From positions 46,484,426 to 46,548,425 of the forward strand of contig NW_026262679.1 of assembly GCF_021869535.1 (NCBI RefSeq): a stretch of 64,000 bases of DNA. Reading direction: 5' to 3'. Below, one piece after another: positions 11,201-24,800 of the stretch; position 1 is the stretch's first letter, and every line of letters begins with the position of its first letter. The translations under genes and the position numbers were made by a program. The notes beneath the pieces were generated by a model, which ran no database searches, was not told the origin of the DNA, and saw nothing but the letters and a program-made list of their open reading frames with translations. The DNA comes from Mytilus californianus. Taxonomy: Eukaryota > Mollusca > Bivalvia > Mytilida > Mytilidae.

Positions 11201-12890
11201 TATCTGGTCAGTACTATTTACCTTTAATTTATATGTGCATTATTTTATCATGTTCAGTTAAAAATGATAACACATCATCCGTTCTATTCTAAGAAATAAA
11301 ATATGTTTGTGTTCTTAAAAATATTAAATTCCAAAAACAATCCAAACGATCTGGGAATGTTGTTCATGCAAATAATTTTACAGAACAGAAACCTATGCTA
11401 ATAGCCTTATACAAAATGTTTGTTTTTCTTTTTTGTCATAATTCTGTCAGATTTCATATTGGACCATTTGGGGATAAACTGCTACATTCTCATATACAAA
11501 ATGGACCCAACAAAGGGGAAAGACATTAAGCTGAAAGTATCATGATAAAAAAAAACAAACAATTTGGAATCATCTTGTTTCATAGATTGTACAATTTTTT
11601 CCCCATTCATTTAGTTATCAAAAGTGAGGTTACCTGGCAAAAATATTTAAGGAATAATGTCAAAAAAATAGAACACAAATATTGTAATAAAGCTGAATTA
11701 CACAGTAATTCTATACATATCTATTTCATGCCAGATATTTTTCATTTATTTATTGACTGACCGACCCAAATCTTTCACATCAAAAATCTGTAAACCATCA
11801 AATTAAAATGTTGAACCAACTGTTGCTTTTATCAAATCAGTAATATATTACCAAATGTAAAAAAAAAAACATACACTAACAACAAGACTAAAGCAGCAAT
11901 GACTTTTAGAACTATTAACACTTCATCTAGGACCTATGTATTTAACAAATAATTTTAAATATTGTTAACATAGATGATAATCATCCAGCACCAAATATTT
12001 ATAAACAATTTTCTGATATCTTTGATAAAACACACATGTTTGGGTTTCAAGGCAGACCTTATTCTCTTCAATTGTAAGCACATGAATAACACAAACTTTA
12101 CACAAGGATAGATAGATAAGTTTTATATCTTTACCAGGAAAATAACCTTTTCTTACTTATTCTCATTAATATCTTTCTTTATAACATAAGTGACATATAA
12201 TAGATTTCATATAATTTTAGTTAGAATGTGATAAAATAAAAAATTACTTAATATTTTTTCTTAAAATTTGAATCTTTGCCTCAAATTAAATGAATTATGT
12301 AAAAATGTTGGATCAGCAGGAAAAAAATATTGTAATTTGAAATATTTCTCAAATGGACATCACTTCATAATATACGATATATTTATCAACCTTATCATAA
12401 CCTATTTCACAACTTGAAGAATTAATTTGAGAAAAACTCCATAGAATGTATTTCCAATCCTCAAATTTGGGTGGTTTCCTTATTTGATTTGAACTGGATT
12501 TCAATTATGTAATATTTTTCACAATTTTCAGGGAAACCAAAATATTATGACTTCCATTTTTTTCAATTAAAAAATCTTGTGGTAATATTAACAATCCACA
12601 ATGATGATACTGAATCCAACTACAGAATACATTCAGATGGAGAACAAAACAGATGATGCTGGTCAGGACTATTCCAAGAGATAGTGAGAAACTTTTCATA
12701 CGTATACATATATATTAAAAATGCCAAATATGAGAAAATATATAAACATATACATGTAGATGCAAAATTTAGAAGTAATTTCTGAAATTGTGAATTTTTA
12801 GTAGTCTATACATTTAAAGGAATAGCCCTGAGGAATATTGTAAATAATTTACAAAGTCTGATTATTGACAGCTAGAGAAGTACAATGGTA
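8267..12890. other. 4.6 kb without a supported exon; intergenic and LMAN2 3' UTR
   Basis: Low-GC sequence with many stops in all frames. It should contain the 3' end of the + strand exon at 8.1 kb and, from 12,890 downward, the 3' UTR of the - strand LMAN2 gene. Candidate AATAAA hexamers on the - strand are seen as TTTATT near 11745 and 10616. I cannot choose between them. Unlike most of the window, it lacks obvious copies of the dispersed repeats. Confidence 0.4.
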
Positions 12891-15800
12891 TCAGTAAAAT
12901 CGTTTTCTTGAATAATCTTGATTTTTATTAAATATGATAAATCCAACTATAGCACAAACACCTAATCCAATGATTGCTAAAATTATCACTGCTAACAGTT
13001 TCCACCCTGATAAACCAGCTCCTCTTTTTTCATCTGATATATGCTCTGAAAAGAGAAACAGTTGACCTTGAAGTTATTTCAAAATGTTATTTATCTGACA
13101 TTTTTTTTCCATATGTAAGCTTTTGACCACATGTATTGCATTAAAGAACAAAAATTACATTTTGTACATCAACGAAAAAGAAGTGTGGGCAATGGCAGGT
13201 AAAGTATACTCCTGCTTGCTGCATTGACAAAAATTCTATGAAAACAGAAATTCAAAGTATCTTCAAACAATTAGGGCTTGCCCAGCAGATCTGAAAATCA
13301 CCAACACAATGCAACTCAACATTATTAGTTTTGTTACCAAATATCATATTCTTATTTTAAAACACAGAAGTTGAGTTATATGTCTGATTTGTTGAAAGTT
13401 ATGGACAGACAAAAGGATAGAAAAGGTGATTTCAGTATACCATCCACTTAATGAGTGAGGATATAAAATTCAGATTATCAGACTGTAGAGTGGTTCTTCT
13501 AACCTCTCTACCAATAGCTAAATTATATACAGCAGTCATGTTTGTAGATTTAGTTAATCCACTTCAATTAAATGATTCTTAGCAGAACATTTTTATATCA
13601 AAATCACTTATAATCAGTCCTTACCATTTAGATTGTGTAAAAAAATATAATACTTTACCTCTGGGAGCCTCCATAGAATCTGCAGAAGGTAATCCTGAAT
13701 AAGCAGCTGGTTCATATTTCTAAAATAATACACATAAAATTGACTCAATCAGAAATATAAACTCATCTTTATTTCAAAAATAAAAATAACTTTCAAATTC
13801 AACTAGAAAGGATTGTAGTTTAAATACAAGTAAATTTTTGATGCCCCTCTCCCAAAATCAAAGGCTTGGGCATTCATCATTCTGAAATCCAGCATTTGTC
13901 CTTATCCTTGTAGATATTAAGCTCATCTTTTTAACTCTAAACATATAATAGTGTGTTACAGATTTAGTATGAGACCAATTCTTAACTGAATTACTGCAAT
14001 CGGATTTACTTCACTAAAATTCTAATTTTCAAACTTTTTCTTTATGCCTGAACATTTTGAGCTGTATTTTAGTTCACTAGTGTAAAATGGAGAATTACAG
14101 ATACTAGATGACCTACTTGTCAAAGAAATATTTACTCCTTCATCCCCTAGGCAGGTCATTCCAACTTCTCTGGTTGTTATCAAAATAAAGGCATTGAGTG
14201 TTTGCCAATATCTTTACTTAAATCAATAATGAAGGTCAAGGTGACCTAATTTAAGTGTGGACTTTCTTCACTTAACATGATGAATTAACTGCACAATATA
14301 ATTCCTATGATTTGCACTTGCTCAGATCTAATCTAATCAATGCTATCCTTACAAAATTGAAGGTCAAGGTCACCAAAGTTGGATCTTTTTCACTAAACAT
14401 GATGCATCAACTGACAGAAGATCACTCTTATAATATTTGTTATTGCTCAGATCTGGACCTTATAGCAAACTAAATCATCCTTCTATGTATTAATAGAATG
14501 TCAAGGTCACTTAACTTATGTGTGGACCTTCAAAACTAAATATGATCAGATGCATCAACTGACACAAGATTGCTCTACAATTTGAATTTGCTTAATCTGA
14601 CCTTTAATGCAATATCTATAGAAGGACAGACAAACAAACTGAAGAATTTACAAAACGATATATTCCCTTCTCAGCTTCTTTGCATGAGACTTTACAAAAA
14701 GTAAAAGTATTGAGACAAAAATACTGAATCAAACAACAAAGTGGATGACAGTTAAAACTTTAATTATTCTTAAGTGCAATTTTTGACAGCAAAAGTTTTC
14801 TAACAAAATGTGAAAACCAGAGAAAGTAAATACAGTATGGCGTACAATATATCTACTATATCATCTCTCATCCAATCACAAAAGTAAATAAACAACTTAC
14901 AGCTGGTGCATTTGTATCTAGCTGGTAAACCTTCATTGATATAATGTCATGATTATCTATAATTAGAATAATATTCATAGTCACAATTAATTCAATCTAT
15001 TGTAACATGTGTTAATGTCATCCTCATCAAATGATAGTTACTTTTAACTGATAGAATGATATCATCAGTATAATAACTACTAGAATTTTTCATGATAATA
15101 GTAGTAAATTATATAATTGTATTTTTAGAGAAATTAATAACAATGTCATGAAATAATATCAGGGTATTTACAATATATTACATTTTCTCTACCATGGTTC
15201 AAATTCATGTTGCATCTCTGAGAATGTATAGACTGAAATCTTCATGTATTTCCAAGACAAGTTTTCAAGCTGTCAACTTTCCATTAAAATTGTATACTGT
15301 GGATTCATTATTATTCGTTGAATACCAATTTTCATGGATTTCGTGGGTACATGGGAACCACGAATTTAAATGTTCAACAAATTACAAATTTCTTTAAGGA
15401 ATATATCCATACTTTGCCAAAACCACGAAATTAAATATCCACGAAAATGCAAGTTTTCCTCAATCCACGAAAATTGGTACCCACGAAAATAAATGAATCC
15501 ACAGTATACCGGTACATTGTTTTTCAATAAAAAATAGATCATGAGTATACATCAACATAACAGAAACCAAATACCACAAACAAAACCCAGTAGCTAGCAT
15601 ATGGTTTTTGAAATGTCTCTACCATAAAAAAGCTGTAATTATTCCTGAGCAATATTCCAGCAGCACTTACATAAGAAATATACTTTATTTTCCTTTAGAC
15701 ATTTCCTTGATAGATGAATGTTGCTGACTTAGAAAGTACTAAACAAAGACTTCAAAGCCTCAGCTGCCACTGTACATTCACACACAACCATGTAACCTGC

Positions 15801-18800
15801 ACACATATATAGGTAAAAATCTTACCTGCTAGTTCACCTGTTGCTGCTGTGGCACCAAAGAAATAACCTAATGGTAATTTAACGCCATGAACAGAAAAAC
15901 ATTCTTTCCAAGCATTTTTACCATCAACATCTAAAGAAACCTTAAAATACAGAATTACTTATTATTATTAAACTGATTCACATGTGTAATATTCCAGAGA
16001 AGCATACACACATTATGTTGCTTTAAATCGTTTTATCTATAGAATAAAATGTCTAGACATAACAAAAATATCTGAGACAAGAATTCAAAATTTTTAGCTT
16101 GCCTTTCAGTTCATGTAAATATACTATACTTTAAGCTGAAGTCTTTAACATTCAGGAACTACTATAAAATATGTAATCTAATGGTTTTCACCTCTTCATA
16201 TCAACTTTCAACAGGTCTTACAATGCCTCTTATCAACATTTCTATCAAGCCTTCTAACTTCACAAGTTTATCACACCTCAAATTATCCATAGAAGGTCAA
16301 ATACATAGACTTGAGTCTAAGTGAAATTTCGTTTTTTTTTTAAATTCCTAAAACCTTAATCTTAAATTCTGTATAAAACAAATACTGACCTTGAGTTCAT
16401 TATCTTGGTATCTGATTGCAACAAATGTATCATAATCTTTATTTCTAAATTTAGCTTCACATCCTGATACCATTGTATGTGTTCCGTCTCTGTCATGATC
16501 ATAATGTAATGATCCATTGTTAACCATAGCTGATATATATGGATGCTCATGCTGAAATTGATTATTTGGATTATTGGCAATTTTCATCTAACTTGCAATT
16601 TTACATATTTAAGTATGGAATTTAATTATTAAGCTTTGTTTTTTTTAAATATTTAATAAAATGCTCCGCTGGGCGCAGCTTGATACAACTGCAGAGGATG
16701 AACCCTGAACAGTTGGGGCAAGTATGGACACAACATTCAAGCTTGATACAGCACTGAATTTGGATTGTGATTAAATATTTGACACAGCATAGGTGTCTGA
16801 CACAGAATGAATGTGGTCTAAGAACTTAAAAATTTTTAATTTACCTATTCAAACTATATCATTATTATTTGCTTTTATATATAAATCAGAAATAACCAAT
16901 TTAAAATGGAAAATTTTAAAGAAAAGAAAAAGGAACCCCCCCCCCCAATTTTTTGAACCCCCTTATGATTCATCACCCCCCCAAACTCAATCCCAGCCTT
17001 CCCTTTGTGGTATGGTACCTTTCAGAGAGATCCATACACTTGAACACAAGTTATTGTCTGGAAACTAGAAAAATGCTTGTTTTTTTGCCCTTTTTTTGCC
17101 CAAAATTCCTAAACGTTAAGGGCAATTACCCCCAAACTCAAACCCAGCTTTCCCTTTGTGATATGGAAGCTTGTAGTACAATTTCAGAGAGATCTATACA
17201 CTAACACACAAGTTATGTCTGGAAGTTACAAAAATGCTTATTTTTGGCCCCTAATTCCTTAACTGTTGGTACCATAACCCCCAAAATCAATCCAAACCTT
17301 CCTTTTGTGGTATTGAACCTTATGGTAAAATTTCATAGAGATCCATTCACTTAAACTAAAGTTAGAGTGCGAAAACCAATGTGTCTTCAGACGATGACGA
17401 CGCCAATGTCATACCAATATAAAAATGAGGTGGAAGATACCAAAGGGACATTCAAACTCATAAGTCAAAAAACAAACTGACAAGGCCATGGCATAAAACA
17501 AAAAACAACAAAAAGACAAACAACCCTACACAAAACACAACACAGAAAACTAGACTGAACAACATGAACCTAACAAAAATCTGTTGGTGACATCAGTTGC
17601 TCTGGAAGGGTAAGCAGATCCTGCTCCACATGTGGCACCTGTCATGTTGATCATTTAAGTACAAACTCGGTGATAAGTCACATTCAGGTAGACTGACACT
17701 GTAAAGATGGGAATTAAAGGACCAGTATCTTCACAACGTTTCTTCTTTTATTAATCGGTATCAATTTTTTTCTCAATTCGCAAACATCAGCCCAAATCAA
17801 AATCAAAATGATTTATGAATCTAAAGAAGGAGGGGAGGTAAGTGCTGCATAGACATGCTGAATTCAGAAGATTTGATTAAACTAGAAATTGCTGCAAACT
17901 AACAAATTTCTGAAAACTTGGTAAACAAGAATGTGTCCATAGTACATGGATGCCTTCAAATTAAACCTGAAGTGGGACAGACGGACGAAAGGACAGACAA
18001 ATGAACAGACCGAAAAACATAATGCCCATAAATGGGGCATAAAAATAAACTGTTAATATAAAAAAAGGAGATGTGGTATGATGTGGTATGACTGCTAATG
18101 AGACAACTTTCCACCAGAGATCAAATGACTTAAAAAGTTGACACCACAATATGTCAGCGTGCAATTTTGGTAGAATAATACAAATGTTGAAACTTAACAC
18201 TTAATTTGCAAACTGTCTAAAACTTTCAAAAGTTTCAGAGTCAGTAGACCATGACCAATGGGGCAGAGCTTAATAATCCCATTGGAAATGAGATGTGCCA
18301 ATGCTAAAACAACTGCATACCAAATATCATTAACTTATATTATCATAAGTGGTTCCCCTTAAATTGACCAAATAAGAAACTTTAACAGGTAAATTATACA
18401 AAAGTTTCAAAAGTCAATGAACCATGACTGAGGGTGTGGAGCCATATATCTATCCATGGAAATGAGACGTGTCAGTGCTTATACAACTGCAAAAATAATA
18501 TCATTGACTTACCATTAGTGGTTCCCTTTTACATGTATAGTAATGAACTGACCTTATCACAAACTTTAACAAACTGTTGATGCTGCCATAGAAAACATCA
18601 TTTCTAAGTCTTATTTTCTGACTTTGTTGAGGCGAGACAAAAACCAACAACCAATAGTAAACACAAGGACATTTGAGATAAATGTTATAAACTAGCCAGT
18701 TAATCAAATTATGCACAGAAACAATGAAAAACTTATATCTGTTTATTTTTTTCACAAGTTAAGATTCTATTCATTGTAAAACACTTGTCATCAATTCAAC

Positions 18801-21800
18801 TAATAAAATATTCTTACATTATGTGGTCCATTTTGGTTAGCATATGTATCTAGGAAAATAGCTAATCCAGTATAAAAATCTCTGTTTCCAAATACTGGGC
18901 CTGTAAAACATACATTGAGACATGATTTAAAAGATAACATAAAAATAAGATCTATATTTTCTGCATTGCAATTCTATTTAAATCAATTTTTGGAAAAAAG
19001 GCAAAGTCTATGTTCAATGATGTTACTGTCTGATAAACACCCTTGTCTGGCAATTAATTTCTTGAATACAAGTGTGTTTGAGAAAATGCTATGAAAATTT
19101 TATAAGAGATTTACAAGAACTAAAAGAAGAAGTTTTTGTCCTTGACCTTTGACCTACGAAGTTGTACAAACATTATGACACACCCTCTGGTGTTGGTTAA
19201 TATACATGTCAAGTATAAAGTATGAAATTATAACAGTTCTCTATATATAGAGCGGACACAATTTGTTACGGACGGATGGACAGACTGATCCCTATAGGGC
19301 GACCCGCCACTAGGCCGGGCCCTAATCATTCACTTATGAAAATCATAGATTGATGAATATGACATAGGCGGATCCAGGGGGGGAGGGGGGGCCGGGCCCC
19401 CCCCTTTTGTGGAAAAAATTTGTTTGATTATATAGGGAATCACTGAAGCATGACTGGAGCGGGGCCCCCCTTATGAAAAGTTCTGGATCCGCCACTGTAT
19501 GATAACAGATGTGTATATTGTTCTAGTAAATTAGTACTACTCAAGTTTATGCATTATGTTTACATTTTTCCATGCATGGATCCTTGCAGGTGTTTGTAAC
19601 TTCCACGTTTTAAGCTCAAACACAGATTTTGTATCTAATTTGTACTGAAGATATGTACAGTCAAACCTGCCTTAACTGTTACCTGCCGTTTATGGTCACT
19701 TTGAGACCCTCCCAAACCTAATCTCTTTACAATCTAACACTTTTCAACTGTCACCTGTATGTCTAACACGGTCAGCGGTCACATAATTTTGCACAAAATC
19801 ATCATTTCAACTTTTAACAACGATCATTTTTTAATGTTTTTTTAACTACCAAAATAAACATGACTAATAATATATCTTATCAGTATTGAAGTCAAAAATG
19901 AAAATCCAAACCCTTTTGCAACTGAGATTGCACAATAAAAAGAGAATTCATCCAAACTGTCATTGTGACTGTATCACCAACTTATTTCTCGTCGAATATT
20001 AACATATTTTGAATTTTTCTTCAAATTTTATACAGCGCCATAATACACCATTTTTAATTTCAAGGCTTGCAATTACAATAACTCTACTGATTGAAACAAC
20101 TAAGGTTAAACAATTTGCCCTGATCCTATCCACAGGCCATTTTTGGAACCTTGTTTAAAAGTTCACCTCTCTCATGACTCTTGAGCAGTCACTTTTGATA
20201 CTTTCCCAGAGTGACTGCTCTACTAAGACATTGTGTACATGTTGTTTCACCCTTTTATTAATTTTTCAGTAACAATTAAACCAAAGTAAAGTGTTACATA
20301 TCATTTTTGACCCTTTATTCTTACAAAAAACAACTGATCATTTTGATATTTTTCAGATGTTCATTAAACATTATACTGTGGGATATATACATGTATTACC
20401 AGACTGTAATGTTTAAGGTAATGTTACCTAGTTGATTTCTGTCTCTTGTATACCATATTGCAAATCCATCACCAAATAAATTTTTGCCTGAACCATGAAC
20501 TTTGAACTGTACATGTAATTCCCAATTTTTTATATGACATGGCTGAAATAAAAGATGACAGATTATTGTAGTATAATTCTATTGATTCATGGAATGTGTA
20601 CAAGGAATACATTTAGCACAAACATGACAAAAGTCTACACGTGTTTATTATGCTTGTTAAATGTTACATGTATATAGATTTTTGTGGGTTTCTTAGCTTG
20701 TGCCCTTTGGTTGTTTTCTTTTTGACATATACTACACATCCCTTTTATTTATACAAAAGAGTGAACAGCAATGATGAGTTCAGAGAATATCCATGTTGTT
20801 GATAAAAAAACTGTAATTTGTGATTACAACTTAATAGCATTTTTGATAAATAAAATTAGTCCTTAGACTTTCCATACAATCATGTTCTACACTTTCATGA
20901 TATTTTTACAAAAAAATATAGTTCCTCATTGTCTTAAATATTCACTTGATCAGAAACCATTTGATATAGCTGTACCATGTCAACCCCTGTATAACCCACC
21001 TGTGTATTCAAATATTTTATTTCATAACTGATGCTCTCAAATTCTTTCTAAGCTAGGCAATCAACGTTGTTATACATCTGATCTGTGTATTCCAGTGGTC
21101 TCGTTAGTCCCAAATAGAAGGGTGTCGCACACTGGGTGCCCTAAGCTGTGCCATTCTGCCCCGACACCTTGTTCCAAAACACCCTTGTGCCAGGTTGGCA
21201 ATGTACTATAAAAATTGCCATTTGTGTGAATGATTTACCCAACAGAAAGTAAAATTACATTCATGACACCTGATGATTGCCCTGAGATAACCATGTCATT
21301 AGAATCAATTACTGAAAATAAGACTTCTAAGGTGTTACTTATTGTCAATAATTCCATATCCCTGTGTCTAACCTGTGTACTTTGTGTACATGCACATGTT
21401 TTCCTAATAACCATTGTATTCATATACAATACCTCTCAGTCCTACAAACCTGGGAATTGAATTTTAACTTCAATAGAAGTTTATATCCTACCTGTGTATT
21501 CCATATCCCTCCCTGTCTACTCTGGTGATCTGATGTTAGTCTAACATAACTATTAGTTACCAATGTACTACCAACAAAGTCCCATAAAGGCATAGAAGCA
21601 CCAGAGCCTGCAGAAAAAAAAAACATACAGGTTTAAGCGTATGCTATAAATCATTTCCAAGACCTTCCAAGGTCCTAATATATGCCTGTCTGACTGACAT
21701 GTTGGTTCAGTCAGACAATGGACAAGTATTGCCAATTGTCAGACTAATTTTTTCGTTTTTTCTATGTGATCTTCACTTCTGCCAAGCAAATATTTGGTCA

Positions 21801-24800
21801 AGCAAACTTTTAAAATGTTACAAAAAGGTTCTTTGTAACGAGTCTCATGAGTAGACTGATGAATAAGGACAGATATATATTCTAATATATTTCTTACAAA
21901 TTGATAATGGTACATGTAGTACATCATGTACATTGCATTCGCTGCTTGAATATGAATCTCCATACTCATGAAACAAGCTGTCACTTTATAAATAACACAT
22001 ACATGACATAGAATGATAGGATGATAGAGCAGATTTCTACCATGAGAAAAACTTTTTCAACCAAGACGACCAAGGTTGTCAAAGTTATTTCTATGGTTAA
22101 CATACTGTTCTATCACCCTCTTAGCCATGTTAGCTGTGCTATTTAATTCATAAAACTGAATGGTCTGTTAATATTCTTTTTTAAATATTCAATAATGATT
22201 TAAAATTAATTTTCTACTAAATTATTCATGTTCTTGATTTAAAATTGAATTGATTAAGTCTCTGCAGAGAGGGTAACATTTAAAAAAAGTATTTACATGC
22301 CGAGCCATGTGTTTTAGTACAATGAAAAAAATAACCAATGAAAAACTGGCATTTTAACCTGAAATTATCATGGTTATAAGAAATCAAATTAATTCATGAG
22401 TTCAATAGAATAGACAATGAAGAACCCGACTAAAGAGCAGAAAACAGCCCAAGGCTACCAATGAGTCTTCAACGAAGTGAGAAAATCCTGCTGCTGGATA
22501 ACTCGGACTAAAACAAAATGGGCCTATCACAAACTCGGACTATAACAAACTCAGCCTACCATTATTTATATGTGGAAATATATTGAACAAACTCGGACTA
22601 CGATTAGTAGATTGTTTTGTGGGTTTTTTTTCTCACTTTAATAAAAAACAAACTTTATATATAAAAATTATATACGAATTTTGAGATTATGATAAATATT
22701 TTTGAAAAAACAATGTATAGAAATGTATTTAAATAAACTTAGATCCATCATATTAAATATGTGTTATTTGAGTTGAATTTGATATGTTTGAATGAGGATA
22801 ATTAACTTCTTTTTGAAATATTATTGTGATTTTCTCGTTTATTATTCTTATTGACAAAAGATGTTTTAATGATTGGCGTGTGTGCGTGTTTGTATTGTGT
22901 TTAATCCTTGGTGTTCATAATTAGTATACAAACAAAGAGAAATTTGATTGACAGTGAATTTCTTCTTAACAATTTCACTAATCTGTAATTCTTTATTAAT
23001 GGATTCACCAATTGAAAAGTAATTATATTCAAATGGTCACATCAAACAGATACAATGTTTTTAGAAAGGCAAGACGAGGCAAACATTTATTATACATATA
23101 TCTAAAAATAGATGTGGAGTAAAATTGAAAAAACAACAGAGATTTCTTTGATCTTACCTTATAGTTCTATAAAATAACATGAAAAAAATATCCCCATATC
23201 ATTCTCAACATGGGTACCAACCACTGCGTCGAGTGTTCCAGAAAAGTGACAACAAAGCAACATGCCTTACAGTGTGATTCGTGTAGTTTACAACACAGAG
23301 TATGTAATACTGGTAAGTGCTTCTATATATTGTTCTTGTTCATAATGATATTGATAAACATTTTACTTGCTATGGATGGAAAGGTATTGCTTCATTATTC
23401 ATTTATTACCATTTGGAAAATAAAGTTGATTGCATGATTTTGCATACTTCTTCTTCTTTGTATAAGCTTCCTATAGGCAGGCTTATAAGGGTTTAATTTA
23501 TATATGGAGTTTTTGTTGTATTTTTTTTCAAAGTATGTATGTTTTAAAAACATTAAAAAAGAAGCTTGTGCTGACATTATATATAATTTTGAATTGGTCT
23601 AAATGAATACTTAAAATCTAAAACATAGCTCTTTCATTATATAATGTTTAAGAATACGACTTTATATAATTGTTATGATTGAAGTGAAAACAAAAAATAC
23701 ATAATTTGTATAAGTGACTTCTGGTATTAAAATTATAAAGTTTTTTTTTTTAATCATGTTGTTACTTCTTCAGGTATCACAATGAAGGAGTATCAAAAAT
23801 ACTGGATATTGGATATTTAGTTAATCACAATTTCATTTAATTACAGGTAGTTTTGTTCTCACTTGGGTGATTAAATAGGTGTCAATAGTACACGTGTCAG
23901 TTGTTAGTATGTTGGCATGATGTCATATTTCCAGTTGAATCAATTAAGATATGCATATGATAAATTATTTTGAGAGGGACATTATTACAAATTATAATAC
24001 AGAAATACAAATCAGTGGTAGATTTTCATTATTAAATGAATGTATTCTTAATTTTCTTTTTATACATATCTTGTTAATGTCATTTATATTACTCGCTTCT
24101 AAAATGTTCAAAATAAATTATTTAATTAATTGTAAATCATTATTAATTTCAAATTAAGTATTGATAATTAATTTCCAATAAAAACAAAATCAAACATCAT
24201 ACTTATATTCTTCTAGTAGTCAGAGTTTGTTATAGTCCGATTTTGGGAGGCCGATTATGTTATAGGCCGAGTTTGTTATAGTTTGATTTTGTTATAGGCC
24301 GAGATATCATGGATTCAGAAAATCCCACACCTGGAAGCCAGCTTCAGCTGGCCTCTAAACAATAATGGAAGTTGGATACAGAATACATATATGTACTGAT
24401 TGATATTTAAGTCTAAGACACACAAGTTGTCTATAACTAATAGCCAAATTAATGTATCTAAGACTGAAATATCAATCTTCCAATGTTCAAATTATGTAAT
24501 GTAATACATGTAATTAGTTATTGGCTTTGAGCTAGCTTTATGCATGTTTAGTAACTGGGAGTACTTTCAGACCTGTACTTCGTGTGTCTTTTGTGTTTTA
24601 GCTAGTTGTTTTTGTGAAAACTGAAATATTAATCAGTACATATCCAGCTTCCAATGTTCAAATTATGTAATGTAATAATTAGTTATTGGCTTTGAGCTAG
24701 CTTTTAGTAACTGGGAGTACTTTCAGAGCTGTACTTTGTGTGTCTTGTGTGTTTTAGCTAGTTGTTTTTGTACTTTGTTTCAATCAGTAGAGTTAAGCCC

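Larger units (their letters stand above)
22400..24365 (+). repeat. Dispersed repeat family F, interrupted by the MULE-like element
   Basis: The left part (22400-22488) reads GAACCCGACTAAAGAGCAG, then AGGCTACCAATGAGTCTTCAA and GTGAGAAAATCC. The right part resumes at 24317 with AGAAAATCCCACACCTGGAAG and CAGCTGGCC. An uninterrupted copy at 53670-53815 shows that these two parts are contiguous in the family. Confidence 0.75.

Noticed and set aside
16811..17204. Proline-rich + strand frames
   Set aside because: They come from poly-C runs inside a tandem repeat in an LMAN2 intron.
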